From Anianabacter salinae (GTDB lineage Bacteria > Pseudomonadota > Alphaproteobacteria > Rhodobacterales > Rhodobacteraceae), in assembly GCF_019061145.1 (NCBI RefSeq), contig NZ_JAHQZS010000001.1, forward strand, positions 620,001-684,000: a DNA stretch of 64,000 nucleotides, read 5' to 3'. The notes under the pieces were generated by a model. That model did not search any database, was not told the DNA's origin, and saw only the letters and a program-made list of their open reading frames with translations. Positions 34,994 to 45,204 of this stretch are shown piece by piece. The position numbers and the translations under genes were made by a program. Positions within the stretch are counted from its first letter, which is position 1. Every line of letters begins with the position of its first letter.

Positions 34994-35037
34994 CCTAGCC
35001 GTACGGCGTGCCGGTTCGAGTCCGGCCGCGGGCACCA
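34983..35037 (+). pseudogene. 3' part of the disrupted tRNA-Leu(UAA) gene
   Basis: Contains the anticodon loop onward: variable arm GCCGTACGGC, T-arm GCCGG-TTCGAGT-CCGGC, acceptor CGCGGGC, A73 and CCA. It is complementary in its acceptor strand to the fragment at 34011. Without the 5' half it cannot fold as a tRNA. Confidence 0.9.
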
Positions 35038-35058
35038 GGCGGCAGCATCCTGCGCGGG

Positions 35059-37059
35059 TCAGCGACCGCTCAAGGCGGCCGCGATGGCGCGCATGAGGTC
35101 GGGCACCAGCAGCGACGAACCCGCGAGCGACAAGTGGTCGTCGTCGAAATAGAGCGCCGTCGCGCGCTGGGTGTTGCGGCAGCGCCGTGTCGCCGTATCG
35201 CAAAGGTGCTCGGCTGGTCTGACCCGCTGGATGTTCCCGCCGGTCAGGCTGTCGAACAGGGCGGTGATCTCGGCGGTGCGCGCCTCGAAGCGGTCGAGCG
35301 GCGTGGTCAGGTCCCGGTCCAGCCCGTGCACCAGCCCCTGCGCCGCCGCAGTCTGCGGCACCTGCCAGCCCGCTTCCGGCACCGGGTAGACCAGCACCAG
35401 TGCCCGCTCGCGGGCGATCTGTTCAAGCGTGGTGCGAAGATGCGCCAGCACCGCCGCCTTCCGGGCCGCGTCGTCCTGCAGCGCAGCGCCTTCGACCGTC
35501 ACGGACAGATCGCGGCCCTGTTCGCGCCCGCCCTCGCCGTTGTCGAAACGCGTGCCCAGCAGATAGGCCGGAAAGCGCGCGGCGATCATCACCGCCTTCA
35601 CGCGCGGGTCGGACAGGAAGGCACCAACGTCCCCGCCGAGGCGGTCGCAGGCTTCACGCGCGAAAGGCTCGGCTTGCGGGCGCGTCAGGCCCGGCAATCC
35701 GATGCAGCCACTCTGCCACGACAACCTGTGCGTTACCCCGCCGCGTCGCAACTCGGGCAGCAGCGCGCTGGCGACGGCGGCGGCGTGGCTGTCGCCAACG
35801 ATCAACAGGTCGAAGCCGCCTTCCGGCCCAAGGTATGCGCAGCCCGATTCGCCCGCCGCGGCAGTCGTTGCACTGATCGGTCCGCAGGTTCCTGGCCGCT
35901 CGGTCGCTTCATCGATCGCCAGCGCCAGCACCTCGGGCGACAGCCGCCCCGGCGCGCCGTGCGAGACATGGACGAAGACACCGAAGGCACACAGCCCCGA
36001 CACCGCAACGGCTGCGGCGGGCGCAAAGCGTCGTAGCCCCGGCAACAGGCGCCCGCGCCGCCCCCGTATCGGCTGTTCCAGCCAGCGCCAGCTTGCATAG
36101 GCCAGCACAAAGCTGGCCAGCGCCAGCGCCGCGAACACTGTATCCGGCGGCGTGCCCACGCTGACGATCCGCGCGAAGGCGTAAAGCGGCATGTGCCACA
36201 GGTAGACCCCATAGCTCAGCAGGCCGATCCCGACGGCCAGCCGCAGCGACAGCAGCGCGGCGACGGGCGCGCCCGCGGGCGCGAACAGGATCACCAGCGC
36301 AGCGCCCCCGACCGGCAGCAGCGCCGCGACCCCCGGAAACGGCGTGGCATCGGAATAGAGCGTCACCGAGGCTGCGATCATCGCCAGGCCAGCGGCGGCA
36401 AGCGGTGTGCTGTTCAAACCCGGCCAGCGCCGTAGCGCCAGCGCGCACAGCGCCCCCACAAGCAGCTCCCACGCGCGGGCGTGCGGCATCAGGTAGGCCG
36501 CCGAGGGCTGCGTGCGAACCATCCATTCGCTGACGCAGAAGCTTGCCAGCGTCAGCGCGCCCAGCACCAGCGGAAGACTGCCGCGCCGAAGCCGCGCCAG
36601 CAGCAGGACAAGCACGGGGAACACAAGGTAGAACTGTTCTTCGATCGACAGGGACCACAAATGGTGCAGCGGCTTGAATTCGCTGGGCTGGCCGAAATAT
36701 CCACCCTCGCGCCAGAGCAGCACGTTCTCGACGAAGAACGTCGTGGCGACGATGCTTTGTCCGAAATCCTTGAGGGCAATCGGCAACATCAACGCCCAGG
36801 CAAACGGTACGCAGGCCGCCATCACCAGGATCAGCGGCGGCAGGATGCGCCGCGCCCGCCGTTCATAGAAGGACCACAGCGAAAAGCTGCCCTCCGCGCG
36901 TTCGGCCAGGATCAGCGTGGTGATCAGATAGCCGCTGATGACGAAGAAAACGTCGACACCGACGAACCCGCCGGACAGGCCCGCGATCCCTGCATGGTAG
37001 CCAAGCACCGGCAGGATCGCCACCGCCCGCAAACCGTCGATCTCGGGGCGGTAGCGCAT
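35059..37059 (-). CDS. Acyltransferase 3 with C-terminal SGNH domain (OafB-like)
   Basis: Inner-membrane O-acyltransferase of 666 residues that modifies a cell-surface polysaccharide or similar glycan. The N-terminal part (about 1-350) is an acyltransferase-3 domain with some ten hydrophobic segments: YRPEIDGLRAVAILPV with the His of GYHAG, FVISGYLIT, FYERRARRILPPL and LWSLSIEEQFYLVFP. The periplasmic SGNH hydrolase-like domain follows, with the Ser of VGDSHAAAV near residue 423 and the C-terminal Asp-x-x-His as DDHLSLAG near 645. The gene starts nine bases after the metG stop on the same strand. The acceptor is unknown; no polysaccharide cluster is nearby. Confidence 0.93.
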   Translation of the reverse strand: MRYRPEIDGLRAVAILPVLGYHAGIAGLSGGFVGVDVFFVISGYLITTLILAERAEGSFSLWSFYERRARRILPPLILVMAACVPFAWALMLPIALKDFGQSIVATTFFVENVLLWREGGYFGQPSEFKPLHHLWSLSIEEQFYLVFPVLVLLLARLRRGSLPLVLGALTLASFCVSEWMVRTQPSAAYLMPHARAWELLVGALCALALRRWPGLNSTPLAAAGLAMIAASVTLYSDATPFPGVAALLPVGGAALVILFAPAGAPVAALLSLRLAVGIGLLSYGVYLWHMPLYAFARIVSVGTPPDTVFAALALASFVLAYASWRWLEQPIRGRRGRLLPGLRRFAPAAAVAVSGLCAFGVFVHVSHGAPGRLSPEVLALAIDEATERPGTCGPISATTAAAGESGCAYLGPEGGFDLLIVGDSHAAAVASALLPELRRGGVTHRLSWQSGCIGLPGLTRPQAEPFAREACDRLGGDVGAFLSDPRVKAVMIAARFPAYLLGTRFDNGEGGREQGRDLSVTVEGAALQDDAARKAAVLAHLRTTLEQIARERALVLVYPVPEAGWQVPQTAAAQGLVHGLDRDLTTPLDRFEARTAEITALFDSLTGGNIQRVRPAEHLCDTATRRCRNTQRATALYFDDDHLSLAGSSLLVPDLMRAIAAALSGR

Positions 37060-37068
37060 CTGTGGCGC

Positions 37069-38781
37069 CTAGTCGCGCACGCCGGCGAACCGCGCCTGCC
37101 AGTCCTCGCGTTCCTCGTCCGCGATCTTGCGGAACAGGTTCTCGGGCACCTCGAAGCCGTGGCCTGCGGGCAGCGCCGACAGCGCTCCGCCGATGTCGTC
37201 CGGCCAGCCTGCATCCGTAACCTTCATCGCCGCTTTCAGCGTGTCGCTGGCATCGGGGATGAACGGTTCCGACAGCACGGCATAGAGGCGGATCAGGTTC
37301 AGCGAGAAGCGGATGATCGCCGCCGCCGCTGCCTCGTCCTCCTTGAACACCGACCAGGGTGCGGCGTCCTGCAGGTACTCGTTCCCCGCAACCCAGATCG
37401 CCCGCAACTCGGCGGCGGCCTTGCGCACCTCGATGGCGTCCATATGCGCCTCGTAGGTCTTGAGGCGCGCGCCGAGTTCGGCGATCACGGCCTCTTCTTT
37501 TGCGCCGTAGGCACCGCCCTCGGGCACCACCTCGCCGAATTTCGAGCGGCAGAACTTGGTCACGCGGCTGACGAAGTTGCCCAGAACGTCGGCAAGGTCC
37601 TTATTCACGGAGGCCTGGAAATTCTCCCAGGTGAACTCGGCGTCCGAACTCTCGGGCGCATGCGACAAAAGCCACCAGCGCCAGTAGTCCGACGGCAGAA
37701 TGTCGAGCGCCTGGTCCATGAACACGCCGCGCCCGCGCGAGGTGCTGAACTGGCCGCCGTCATAATTGAGGTAATTGAACGACTTGATGTAATCCACCAG
37801 CTTCCACGGCTCGCCCGAGCCAAGGATCGTCACCGGAAAGCTGAGCGTGTGGAACGGCACGTTGTCCTTGCCCATGAACTGGGTGTAGGTCACGTCGCCT
37901 GCGCCCTTGTCGGTGCGCCACCAGCGTTCCCAGTCGGTTCCCTTGCCCGCATCGACCCATTCCTGCGCGCAGGCGATATATTCGATGGGCGCGTCGAACC
38001 AGACATAGAACACCTTGCCTTCCATCCCCGGCCAGGGCTCGTCGCCGCGCTGCACCGGGACGCCCCAATCCAGATCGCGGGTGATGCCGCGGTCCTGCAA
38101 CCCGTCGCCGTCGTTCAGCCACTTCTTGGCGATGGACGTGGTCAGGACTGGCCACCCCTCGCGCGTGTCGATCCATTGCTCAAGCTCGTCCTTGAGGGCG
38201 GACTGGCGCAGATACAGGTGCTTGGTGTCACGCATCTGCAGGTCCGTCGCGCCCGAGATCACCGAACGCGGGTTGATAAGGTCGACGGGATCAAGCTGCT
38301 TAGTGCAGTTGTCGCACTGGTCGCCGCGCGCGCTGTCGAAGCCGCAGTTGGGACAGGTGCCCTCGATGTAGCGGTCCGGCAGATAGCGCCCGTCGGTGGG
38401 CGAATACATCTGCGTCTCGCTCACCTCGCGGATCAGGCCGGCTTCGTCCAGCGCCTTGGCGAAAGCTTGGGTGAGGCGGCGGTTCTGCTCGGACGACGAG
38501 CGCCCGAAATGGTCAAAGGACAGGCGGAACCCGTCGGCCAGCTTGGCCTGCACGGCGTGCATCTCGGCGCAATACTCGGCCACCGGCTTGCCCGCCTTGG
38601 CGGCGGCCAACTCGGCGGGGGTGCCATGCTCGTCGGTGGCGCAGAGGAACATCACCTCGTGCCCGCGCCCGCGCAGGTAGCGGGCGAACAGGTCGGCCGG
38701 CAACTGGCTGCCGACGAGGTTCCCGAGGTGCTTGATCCCGTTGATATAGGGGATCGCCGAAGTGATGAGGTGCCGGGCCAT
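37069..38781 (-). CDS. metG: Methionine--tRNA ligase
   Basis: Class I synthetase of 570 residues charging initiator and elongator tRNA-Met. The HIGH motif is HLGN (18-21). The zinc knuckle is C143-x2-C146-x9-C156-x2-C159. The KMSKS loop is replaced by FSTS (344-347, QFSTSRGRG), the form usual in one MetRS branch that includes alphaproteobacteria, so it is not a defect. The ATG at 38781 ([15 protein letters not shown]) is right for the family; the longer frame from 38847 is rejected. There is no C-terminal EMAP dimerisation domain. It is followed by the acyltransferase gene nine bases downstream. Confidence 0.96.
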   Translation of the reverse strand: MARHLITSAIPYINGIKHLGNLVGSQLPADLFARYLRGRGHEVMFLCATDEHGTPAELAAAKAGKPVAEYCAEMHAVQAKLADGFRLSFDHFGRSSSEQNRRLTQAFAKALDEAGLIREVSETQMYSPTDGRYLPDRYIEGTCPNCGFDSARGDQCDNCTKQLDPVDLINPRSVISGATDLQMRDTKHLYLRQSALKDELEQWIDTREGWPVLTTSIAKKWLNDGDGLQDRGITRDLDWGVPVQRGDEPWPGMEGKVFYVWFDAPIEYIACAQEWVDAGKGTDWERWWRTDKGAGDVTYTQFMGKDNVPFHTLSFPVTILGSGEPWKLVDYIKSFNYLNYDGGQFSTSRGRGVFMDQALDILPSDYWRWWLLSHAPESSDAEFTWENFQASVNKDLADVLGNFVSRVTKFCRSKFGEVVPEGGAYGAKEEAVIAELGARLKTYEAHMDAIEVRKAAAELRAIWVAGNEYLQDAAPWSVFKEDEAAAAAIIRFSLNLIRLYAVLSEPFIPDASDTLKAAMKVTDAGWPDDIGGALSALPAGHGFEVPENLFRKIADEEREDWQARFAGVRD

Positions 38782-38867
38782 CGCGCGTGTCCTGTCCGTG
38801 GTGCCGCGCCGATGTAGCGCGCGCAGCCCCGCGATGCCAGTGCCCAAGGCGCTGCGACAGCAGGGCG

Positions 38868-39932
38868 TCAGTCCAGAAGCCGCGTCACCGCCCGCTCGAG
38901 GTCCGCGTAGGCGCGGGCATCGACACAGCCGTCCCAGTTGGCGACAAACGCCGCCCCTGCGCCGGTAGCCACGAAGATCGCCCCATTGTCCGTGCCGTTG
39001 CCGCCCGAGCAGAAGCGGCCGGTGTGGCTGATGACGGCGTCCCGCCCGGCACCCGCGATCCTTGCACCAAGGCCGTATCCGTCATGTGCCGGATAGGCGC
39101 CAGGCTGCAGCACCCAGGGACGCGCGGCGTTGAACCAGTGCATCGCAAGGCGCGCATAGTCCTCTGCCGACATCTCCCAGCCCGCATAAGACGACATCGA
39201 CCCGCTCGCCCCCTCGATGATGGCCTCGTGAATGCCCGCCGGGTGCAGGATGCGCTCCTTGCAGGTCTCGCCATAGCCCCGCCCCGACAGCCCCTCGATG
39301 ATCGCGCCCAGAAGCGCATAGTTGGAATTGGCATAGAAATTGTCGCCGCGCACGCCGGTCAGGTTCTCGCGCTGCATCGCCTGGAACCCGATGCGGCGGT
39401 GAAGGCCGAGACTGCCGTGCAGCTTCGAGCGCATCGTCCCTTGGGTGATGTCGGGGGCCATGCCAGAGGTGTGCGTGACAAGCTGGGCCAGCGTGATCGC
39501 CGCCGCGTGGTCCGGAGGCGTGACACCGGCCGCCGACAGGACATCCGCAATCCCGCCAAGACTTGCGTTCCAGGTCAGACGCGCCTCGTCCAGCAGCTTG
39601 GTCATGCACAGCGCGGTGATGGCCTTGGACAGCGACATGACCGGGTAGGGCTGCGCGGCCTCGCGGCCCGCTCCGGCGACATGGACGATCGCGCCTCCTG
39701 CGCCCACGGCCATGCTCGACGCTTCGATGTCGTGCCGCTCGCGCCACGCCGACCAGGCAGTCTCGATCGCCCCGCCGTCGATTTCCGGAGCCTGCGGCGC
39801 CGGGGGCGCAATGGCGGCAAGGACGACATCCATGGACGGAACGAACCCGCGGTCCGCAAGCGCCATCACTCCGGCGCTGCCGACAAGGCCGAGCCCGAAG
39901 ACAAGCGTCAGGATCAAGAATATGCGCCGCAT
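38868..39932 (-). CDS. Serine hydrolase of the beta-lactamase class C family
   Basis: Exported penicillin-binding-protein-like hydrolase of 354 residues. It has an N-terminal signal or anchor ([20 protein letters not shown]), the S100-x-x-K103 motif (SLSK), the Tyr-Ala-Asn motif near 199-201 ([11 protein letters not shown]) and HTG in place of KTG (VISHTGRF). Such proteins include esterases, D-amino peptidases and true AmpC; nothing points to antibiotic resistance here. The ATG at 39932 has GGAGG eight bases upstream. It is the upstream neighbour of metG (86 bases) and may share its transcript. Confidence 0.88.
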   Translation of the reverse strand: MRRIFLILTLVFGLGLVGSAGVMALADRGFVPSMDVVLAAIAPPAPQAPEIDGGAIETAWSAWRERHDIEASSMAVGAGGAIVHVAGAGREAAQPYPVMSLSKAITALCMTKLLDEARLTWNASLGGIADVLSAAGVTPPDHAAAITLAQLVTHTSGMAPDITQGTMRSKLHGSLGLHRRIGFQAMQRENLTGVRGDNFYANSNYALLGAIIEGLSGRGYGETCKERILHPAGIHEAIIEGASGSMSSYAGWEMSAEDYARLAMHWFNAARPWVLQPGAYPAHDGYGLGARIAGAGRDAVISHTGRFCSGGNGTDNGAIFVATGAGAAFVANWDGCVDARAYADLERAVTRLLD

Positions 39933-40051
39933 CTGGAACCTCCGGCCGACCCGCTCGGCCAAGCTCCCATGGCAGTGCAATCCGGCCTCTCTGCGGCGCC
40001 GGTTCGGCATTTTCCGGCCTGAGCGTGTCGGGCGCTGCGCGCCCGATCCGG

Positions 40052-40072
40052 CCGGGGGGCTTTGCCCCCCGG
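40052..40072. repeat. GC-rich hairpin next to repeat copy 1
   Basis: Perfect 9-bp stem CCGGGGGGC-TTT-GCCCCCCGG. It abuts the repeat at 40081 and may act as the far end of the same 3' element or as a terminator. Confidence 0.55.
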
Positions 40073-40080
40073 ACCCCCCA

Positions 40081-40212
40081 GAGGTATTTGAGGACCAAAG
40101 ATGAATATGGAGCGAGGCGTCCCATCTTTGGTCCCGAAATACTCGGGAGAGCGCGAGAGGGAACGTCTCGTACGCCGCGCAGCGGGCTCAATGCCCGCAA
40201 GCGGCGTTCCCC
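40081..40212 (-). repeat. Structured intergenic repeat, copy 1 (after the M20 gene)
   Basis: Near-identical to 62020-62148 on the other strand over most of its length. Read on the minus strand it forms three nested stems: GGGAAC/GTTCCC (ends 40211 and 40159), GCCGC/GCGGC (40205-40201 and 40078-40074 region of the element at 40174-40178) and GCGGGC-ATTGA-GCCCGC (40098-40182 strand pair at 40182-40198). A long hairpin GAGTATTT...GACCAAAGATG / CATCTTTGGTC...AAATA(C) at 40081-40144 follows. It begins four bases after the M20 stop codon, a position suited to a transcript 3' end. Confidence 0.75.
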
Positions 40213-40215
40213 GCT

Positions 40216-41385
40216 TTAACCGGCGGCGGGGGCGAGGCGCCGTTCGACGATCTCCGCCCACCACGAGCATCCCGCCGGGATCGCCTCGTCGTTGAAGTTG
40301 TATTCGGGGTGATGGACCATCGCGGTGTCGCCGTTGCCCACAAGGATGTAGGCGCCGGGGCGTTCTTCGAGCATAAAGGCGAAATCCTCGCCTCCCATCA
40401 CCAGGGGGGCGTCGTCGCAGGCGCCCGTGACCGCCCGGGCGGCGTCGGCGGCATAGTCGGTTTCGGTCTCCGAGTTCACCATCACCGGGTAGCCGCGCAT
40501 GAAGTTGATGTCGGCGGCCGCACCGAAGGCCTGGGCGGTGGCGGCGACCACCGTCTTGAACCGGTCTTCCACCTCGGCCCGGACGGCGGCGTCGAGCGTG
40601 CGGATGGTTCCGCGCAGGGTGACGCGCTGGGCGATGACGTTGAAGGCCTTGGACGACGATTCGATCGAGGTGACCGACACCACCGCCTGCGCCACCGGAT
40701 CGACATTGCGTGCCACGATGGATTGCAGCGCGACGACGACGTGACTGGCGATGAGCGTCGAGTCGATCGTCTCCTGCGGTTTCGCCGCGTGGCCGCCGCG
40801 GCCCTCGATCACCACCTCGAACTGGTCGGTGGCGGCGAAGAAGGCACCGGGGCGGATCGCGAAGCTGCCCACCGGGCGGCCCGGCCAGTTGTGCATGCCA
40901 TAGACCTCCTGGATGCCCCAGCGGTCCATCATGCCGTCGTCGCACATCTCCTTGCCGCCGCCGCCGCCTTCTTCGGCGGGCTGGAAGATCACCACCACCG
41001 TGCCGTCGAAGTTGCGTGTCTCGGACAGGTATTTCGCCGCGCCGAGCAGCATCGCGGTGTGCCCGTCATGGCCGCAGGCATGCATCGCGCCGGGGGTCTT
41101 CGAGGCATAGTCGAGCCCCGTCTGTTCGTGGATCGGCAGCGCGTCCATGTCTGCGCGCAGGCCGACGACGCGGCCGGCGCTGTCGCTGCGGCCCTTGATG
41201 ACGCCGACGACGCCGGTGCGGCCGATGCCCGTCACCACCTCATCGCAGCCGAACTCGGTCAGCTTTTCCGCAACCACGGCAGAGGTGCGGTGCGTGTCGA
41301 ACAGGATCTCGGGGTTTTCGTGCAGGTCGCGGCGCCACGCGGTGATCTCGGGCAGCATCTCGGCGAAACGGTTACGGACCGGCAT
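40216..41385 (-). CDS. M20 family metallopeptidase / amidohydrolase (hippurate hydrolase-like)
   Basis: Zinc-type amidohydrolase of 389 residues that removes an acyl group from an N-acyl amino acid or splits a dipeptide. Metal ligands appear in LRADMDALPI and MHACGHDGHTAML (His and Asp near 98-103), in the Glu-Glu of QPAEEGGGG, and in the His of TMVHHPEYNF. The inserted dimerisation domain (about 180-300) begins after the AIRPGAFFAATDQFEVVIEG region. The ATG at 41385 has AAGGAG upstream, better than 41424. It lies 75 bases after an FAD oxidoreductase gene on the same strand, in a group with argE. Confidence 0.92.
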   Translation of the reverse strand: MPVRNRFAEMLPEITAWRRDLHENPEILFDTHRTSAVVAEKLTEFGCDEVVTGIGRTGVVGVIKGRSDSAGRVVGLRADMDALPIHEQTGLDYASKTPGAMHACGHDGHTAMLLGAAKYLSETRNFDGTVVVIFQPAEEGGGGGKEMCDDGMMDRWGIQEVYGMHNWPGRPVGSFAIRPGAFFAATDQFEVVIEGRGGHAAKPQETIDSTLIASHVVVALQSIVARNVDPVAQAVVSVTSIESSSKAFNVIAQRVTLRGTIRTLDAAVRAEVEDRFKTVVAATAQAFGAAADINFMRGYPVMVNSETETDYAADAARAVTGACDDAPLVMGGEDFAFMLEERPGAYILVGNGDTAMVHHPEYNFNDEAIPAGCSWWAEIVERRLAPAAG

Positions 41386-41460
41386 CGGGGTCTCCTTGGA
41401 TGGGGGTGTCTGGGCCTGCGGCAAAGCCTGCCCGAGCGCCCCGGCAAGGGCAAGGCCGCG

Positions 41461-42804
41461 CTAGAGGTTCGGCCCCGGCACCAGCGGGCTGCCGTCCGAG
41501 AAACGCCCGGCGCGGAAGCGCGTCAGGTCGTGCCCCGGATCACCCCCCGTCGCCAGCGCGGCGGCGATGCGTCCGAACGCGGGGCCGATGCCGAAGCCAT
41601 GGCCGCACATGCCGGTGGCCACCGTCAGGCCGGGCAGGGCGGTGACGCGGTCCACCACGGGCACCACATCGGGCAGCACGTCGATCATGCCCGCCCATGC
41701 CGTGCGGGCCTCTACCTTGCTCGCCTCTGGAAAGCTGTCGGCAAAGGCCGCGCAGGTGGCGCGGACCTTCTTCGTGTTCGGCGCAGGGTTCAGGATGCGC
41801 ATCCGCTCGAACGGGGTTTCGGTGTCCTCGGACCAGCGGCGCGGCGTGGTCCAGGCGTCCGGGTAGCCCTGCGGCGCGGCGATGTGAAACGCGGTGTCGA
41901 AGCTGCCCGCCCGCAACAGTGGCAGATATTTCGGCAGCGCCCGCACCGCATCGGGGCCGATGTAGAGTTCCGACGAGGTCGACGGCGCGAGGGTATAGCC
42001 CCCATCGGCGCGGGGCCGAAAGGCAAGGCGGCTGTCGACCCCCGCCGTGCCAGTGACCTGCGGCAGCGGGCCGGTTTCCATCGCGGTCGAGCGCACGGAA
42101 AGCTGCGGGATCGACACGCCGTGACGGCGCAGGAACAGCGCCGACCACGCCCCGGCGGCAAGGATGACCTCGGTGCAGGCGATGCGGCCCCGTTCGGTGT
42201 GCACGCCGGTGATCCGACCGCCTTCGATATCGAGCGCGCGGGTGGCGCAGCCTTCGATGATCCTCGCGCCCGCGCTCGCGGCCAGCCGCGCAAGTTCCGG
42301 CACCGCGACCCAAGGTTCGGCCTTCAGGTCGGTGGGTGTGTGCAGCGCGCCTACCCAGGTCGTCGCGGCTCCGGGGAACAGGCGGGCGGTGTCGGTCGCA
42401 TCGTGCAGGGTGCTCGACACGCCCAGCGGGGCTGCGTCCTTCAGCCATGCCGCATAGCGGTCCATCCCGCTCGCGTCCGAGGCCAGATAGGTGACGCCCA
42501 TTTGCCGTAGACCCAGCCTGCCGCCGCACTCCTTGTCCAGCTCTTGCCAAAGCCGCTGCGCCTCGAGCGCAATCGGAATTTCCGCAAGGTCGCGCCCCTG
42601 CACGCGAATCCAGCCCCAATTGCGGCTCGATTGCTCGGCGGCGATCCGGCCCTTTTCCAGGAGCGTCACCCGCATGCCTGCGCGCGCCAGCCACAGTGCC
42701 GCACAGACGCCGATCACGCCGCCGCCGATCACCACGACGTCCGATGCGGCGGGCAGGTCAGCGCCATGTTCCGGCGGTGCCTCAAGCGTGAAGGGAAAGC
42801 TCAT
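41461..42804 (-). CDS. FAD-dependent amine/amino-acid oxidoreductase (DadA-like)
   Basis: DAO-fold flavoprotein of 447 residues. The dinucleotide motif is VVVIGGGVIGVCAALWLARAG (GxGxxG near 27-32), followed by VTLLEKG. The C-terminal FAD loop is VTGMCGHGFGIGP-like (VATGMCGHGFGIGPAFG). It oxidises an amine or D-/N-substituted amino acid, with electrons passing to the quinone pool or oxygen. Its ATG overlaps the argE stop (ATGA at 42801-42804), so the two are translationally coupled. The presence of argE, an M20 hydrolase and a peptide ABC transporter suggests a route for uptake and breakdown of modified amino acids; the substrate is not known. Confidence 0.88.
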   Translation of the reverse strand: MSFPFTLEAPPEHGADLPAASDVVVIGGGVIGVCAALWLARAGMRVTLLEKGRIAAEQSSRNWGWIRVQGRDLAEIPIALEAQRLWQELDKECGGRLGLRQMGVTYLASDASGMDRYAAWLKDAAPLGVSSTLHDATDTARLFPGAATTWVGALHTPTDLKAEPWVAVPELARLAASAGARIIEGCATRALDIEGGRITGVHTERGRIACTEVILAAGAWSALFLRRHGVSIPQLSVRSTAMETGPLPQVTGTAGVDSRLAFRPRADGGYTLAPSTSSELYIGPDAVRALPKYLPLLRAGSFDTAFHIAAPQGYPDAWTTPRRWSEDTETPFERMRILNPAPNTKKVRATCAAFADSFPEASKVEARTAWAGMIDVLPDVVPVVDRVTALPGLTVATGMCGHGFGIGPAFGRIAAALATGGDPGHDLTRFRAGRFSDGSPLVPGPNL

Positions 42805-43976
42805 GTCTGCGATGGGTCCGCCAGCCGCGCCACCAGCCGCTGCATGAACGCCTCGCCCTCGGCGAACTGGTCGAGCGAGATGAACTCGTCGGGCTGGTGC
42901 GCCTGGGCGATGTCGCCGGGGCCGCAGACCACGGCCGAATAGCCGCCGTCCTGGAACTGGCCGCCTTCAGTGGCGTAGCTGACGACTTCCGAGCCGTTGG
43001 CGCCGGTCAGGTCGCGCACGAAGCGTTCGGCGGGGCCTTCGGTTTCGGGTTGCAGGCCGGGGACGGTGAACATGTCCTCCAGCACGATCCGCGCCTTGGG
43101 GTGGATCGCCTGCATCTCGGCCTCGACCTCGCCGACCTTGGCGCGGAACCGCGCTTTCCAGTCCTCGGGCGACTCGCCGGGCACGCAGCGCCACGTGATG
43201 CCGAAATGGCAATCCTTGGCGGTGATGTTGTGGGCGGTGCCGCCTTCGATCGTGCCGACATGCACCGTGGTCCACGGCGGATCGAACATCGCGGCCAGCG
43301 AGGACGGCGTGCGCGCGCGGTTCTCGGCGTTCATCGCGGTGGCCCATTCGATCAGCTTGGCCGCCTCCATGATCGCGTTGACGCCGGTGTGCATGATCGA
43401 CGAATGCACCTCGTGCCCGATGACGTGCACGCGGTAGCCGGTGCCGCCTTTGTGGCCGGTGACGATCTTCATCATCGACGGCTCGCCTATGATCGCCAGC
43501 TCGGCCTTGGGCACCGTGCCTGCCATCGCGCGGATCAGCGGCGGCGCGCCGATGCAGCCGATTTCCTCGTCGCGGGACAGGGCAAGCTGCAGCGGGCGGG
43601 ATACGCCCGTTCGCGCGGCGTGAACGACGGCCCAGATGGCGAGCGCGTCGAATCCCTTCATGTCGCAGGTGCCGCGCCCGTAAAGCCGTCCGTCCCGTTC
43701 GGTCACGGTGAAGGGATCGCTGGACCAGTCCTGACCGTCGACGGGCACCACATCGGTGTGCCCCGACAGGATCACGCCGCCGTCCACATCGGGGCCGATG
43801 TGGGCGAACAGCCCTGCCTTCATGCCGTCCGCGCTGTAGTCGCGGTGGCAGGTGATGCCGAACTGGCCGAGATATTCCTCGACCCAGTCGATGAGCGGAA
43901 GGTTGCTGTCCCGGCTGACTGTCGGGAAAGACACGAGTTTTTCAAGGAGCGCGCGGGCGCTCAGGGGGTCTGGCAT
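42801..43976 (-). CDS. argE: Acetylornithine deacetylase (ArgE-type M20 peptidase)
   Basis: M20 metallohydrolase of 391 residues. Metal ligands lie in LSGHTDVVPVDGQDW (His/Asp), GRGTCDMKGFDA, and SRDEEIGCIGAP (catalytic Glu pair). The block KGGTGYRVHVIGHEVHSS marks the dimerisation domain. ArgE removes acetyl from N-acetylornithine; in Rhodobacteraceae paralogues often act on other N-acyl amino acids, and the location upstream of an FAD oxidase rather than arginine genes makes a catabolic role possible. The ATG at 43976 (MPDPLSARALL) is preferred to 44033. It is divergent from the ABC transporter operon across 223 bases, which should hold both promoters. Confidence 0.88.
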   Translation of the reverse strand: MPDPLSARALLEKLVSFPTVSRDSNLPLIDWVEEYLGQFGITCHRDYSADGMKAGLFAHIGPDVDGGVILSGHTDVVPVDGQDWSSDPFTVTERDGRLYGRGTCDMKGFDALAIWAVVHAARTGVSRPLQLALSRDEEIGCIGAPPLIRAMAGTVPKAELAIIGEPSMMKIVTGHKGGTGYRVHVIGHEVHSSIMHTGVNAIMEAAKLIEWATAMNAENRARTPSSLAAMFDPPWTTVHVGTIEGGTAHNITAKDCHFGITWRCVPGESPEDWKARFRAKVGEVEAEMQAIHPKARIVLEDMFTVPGLQPETEGPAERFVRDLTGANGSEVVSYATEGGQFQDGGYSAVVCGPGDIAQAHQPDEFISLDQFAEGEAFMQRLVARLADPSQT

Positions 43977-44199
43977 GAGGTGGGTCCGTTGGCTGGATAG
44001 CGCGACGGTGATCCGCCGACTGCCCAAGGTCAAGGCCCGGCGCCTTCGGTTTCGCCAGCGCAGCGGGACGCAACGTCCGCGCGGGGGCAGGACGGCTTTA
44101 TGGGTTGTGGGGAAAAAGTTTCATGTTAGCGTCTTGATCAACCGGGTCCTGTTCACAGCAGAGGCCGGGAACAACGATACAAGACGGGGAGAGTCCCAT
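43977..44199. promoter_or_regulatory. Divergent promoter region, argE side / ABC transporter side
   Basis: 223 bases without an ORF. The half next to the transporter is A/T-richer (around 44095-44150, with TTGTGGGGAAAAAG) and is the likely promoter. No clear dyad or regulator gene is present. Confidence 0.4.

Positions 44200-45196
<997 letters not shown>

Positions 45197-45204
<8 letters not shown>

Noticed and set aside
34011-35037. Group I intron in tRNA-Leu(UAA), as in cyanobacteria
   Set aside because: The interruption is in the anticodon loop, but it has an 11-bp direct repeat, contains a complete second tRNA and an ORF, and no boundary allows a 5' exon ending in U together with an intron ending in G.
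37069-38781. MetG damaged at KMSKS
   Set aside because: FSTS at this position is a normal variant in this MetRS branch.
36481-38817. 778-codon plus-strand open frame
   Set aside because: It is antisense to the acyltransferase and metG genes, with composition typical of a shadow frame in high-GC DNA.
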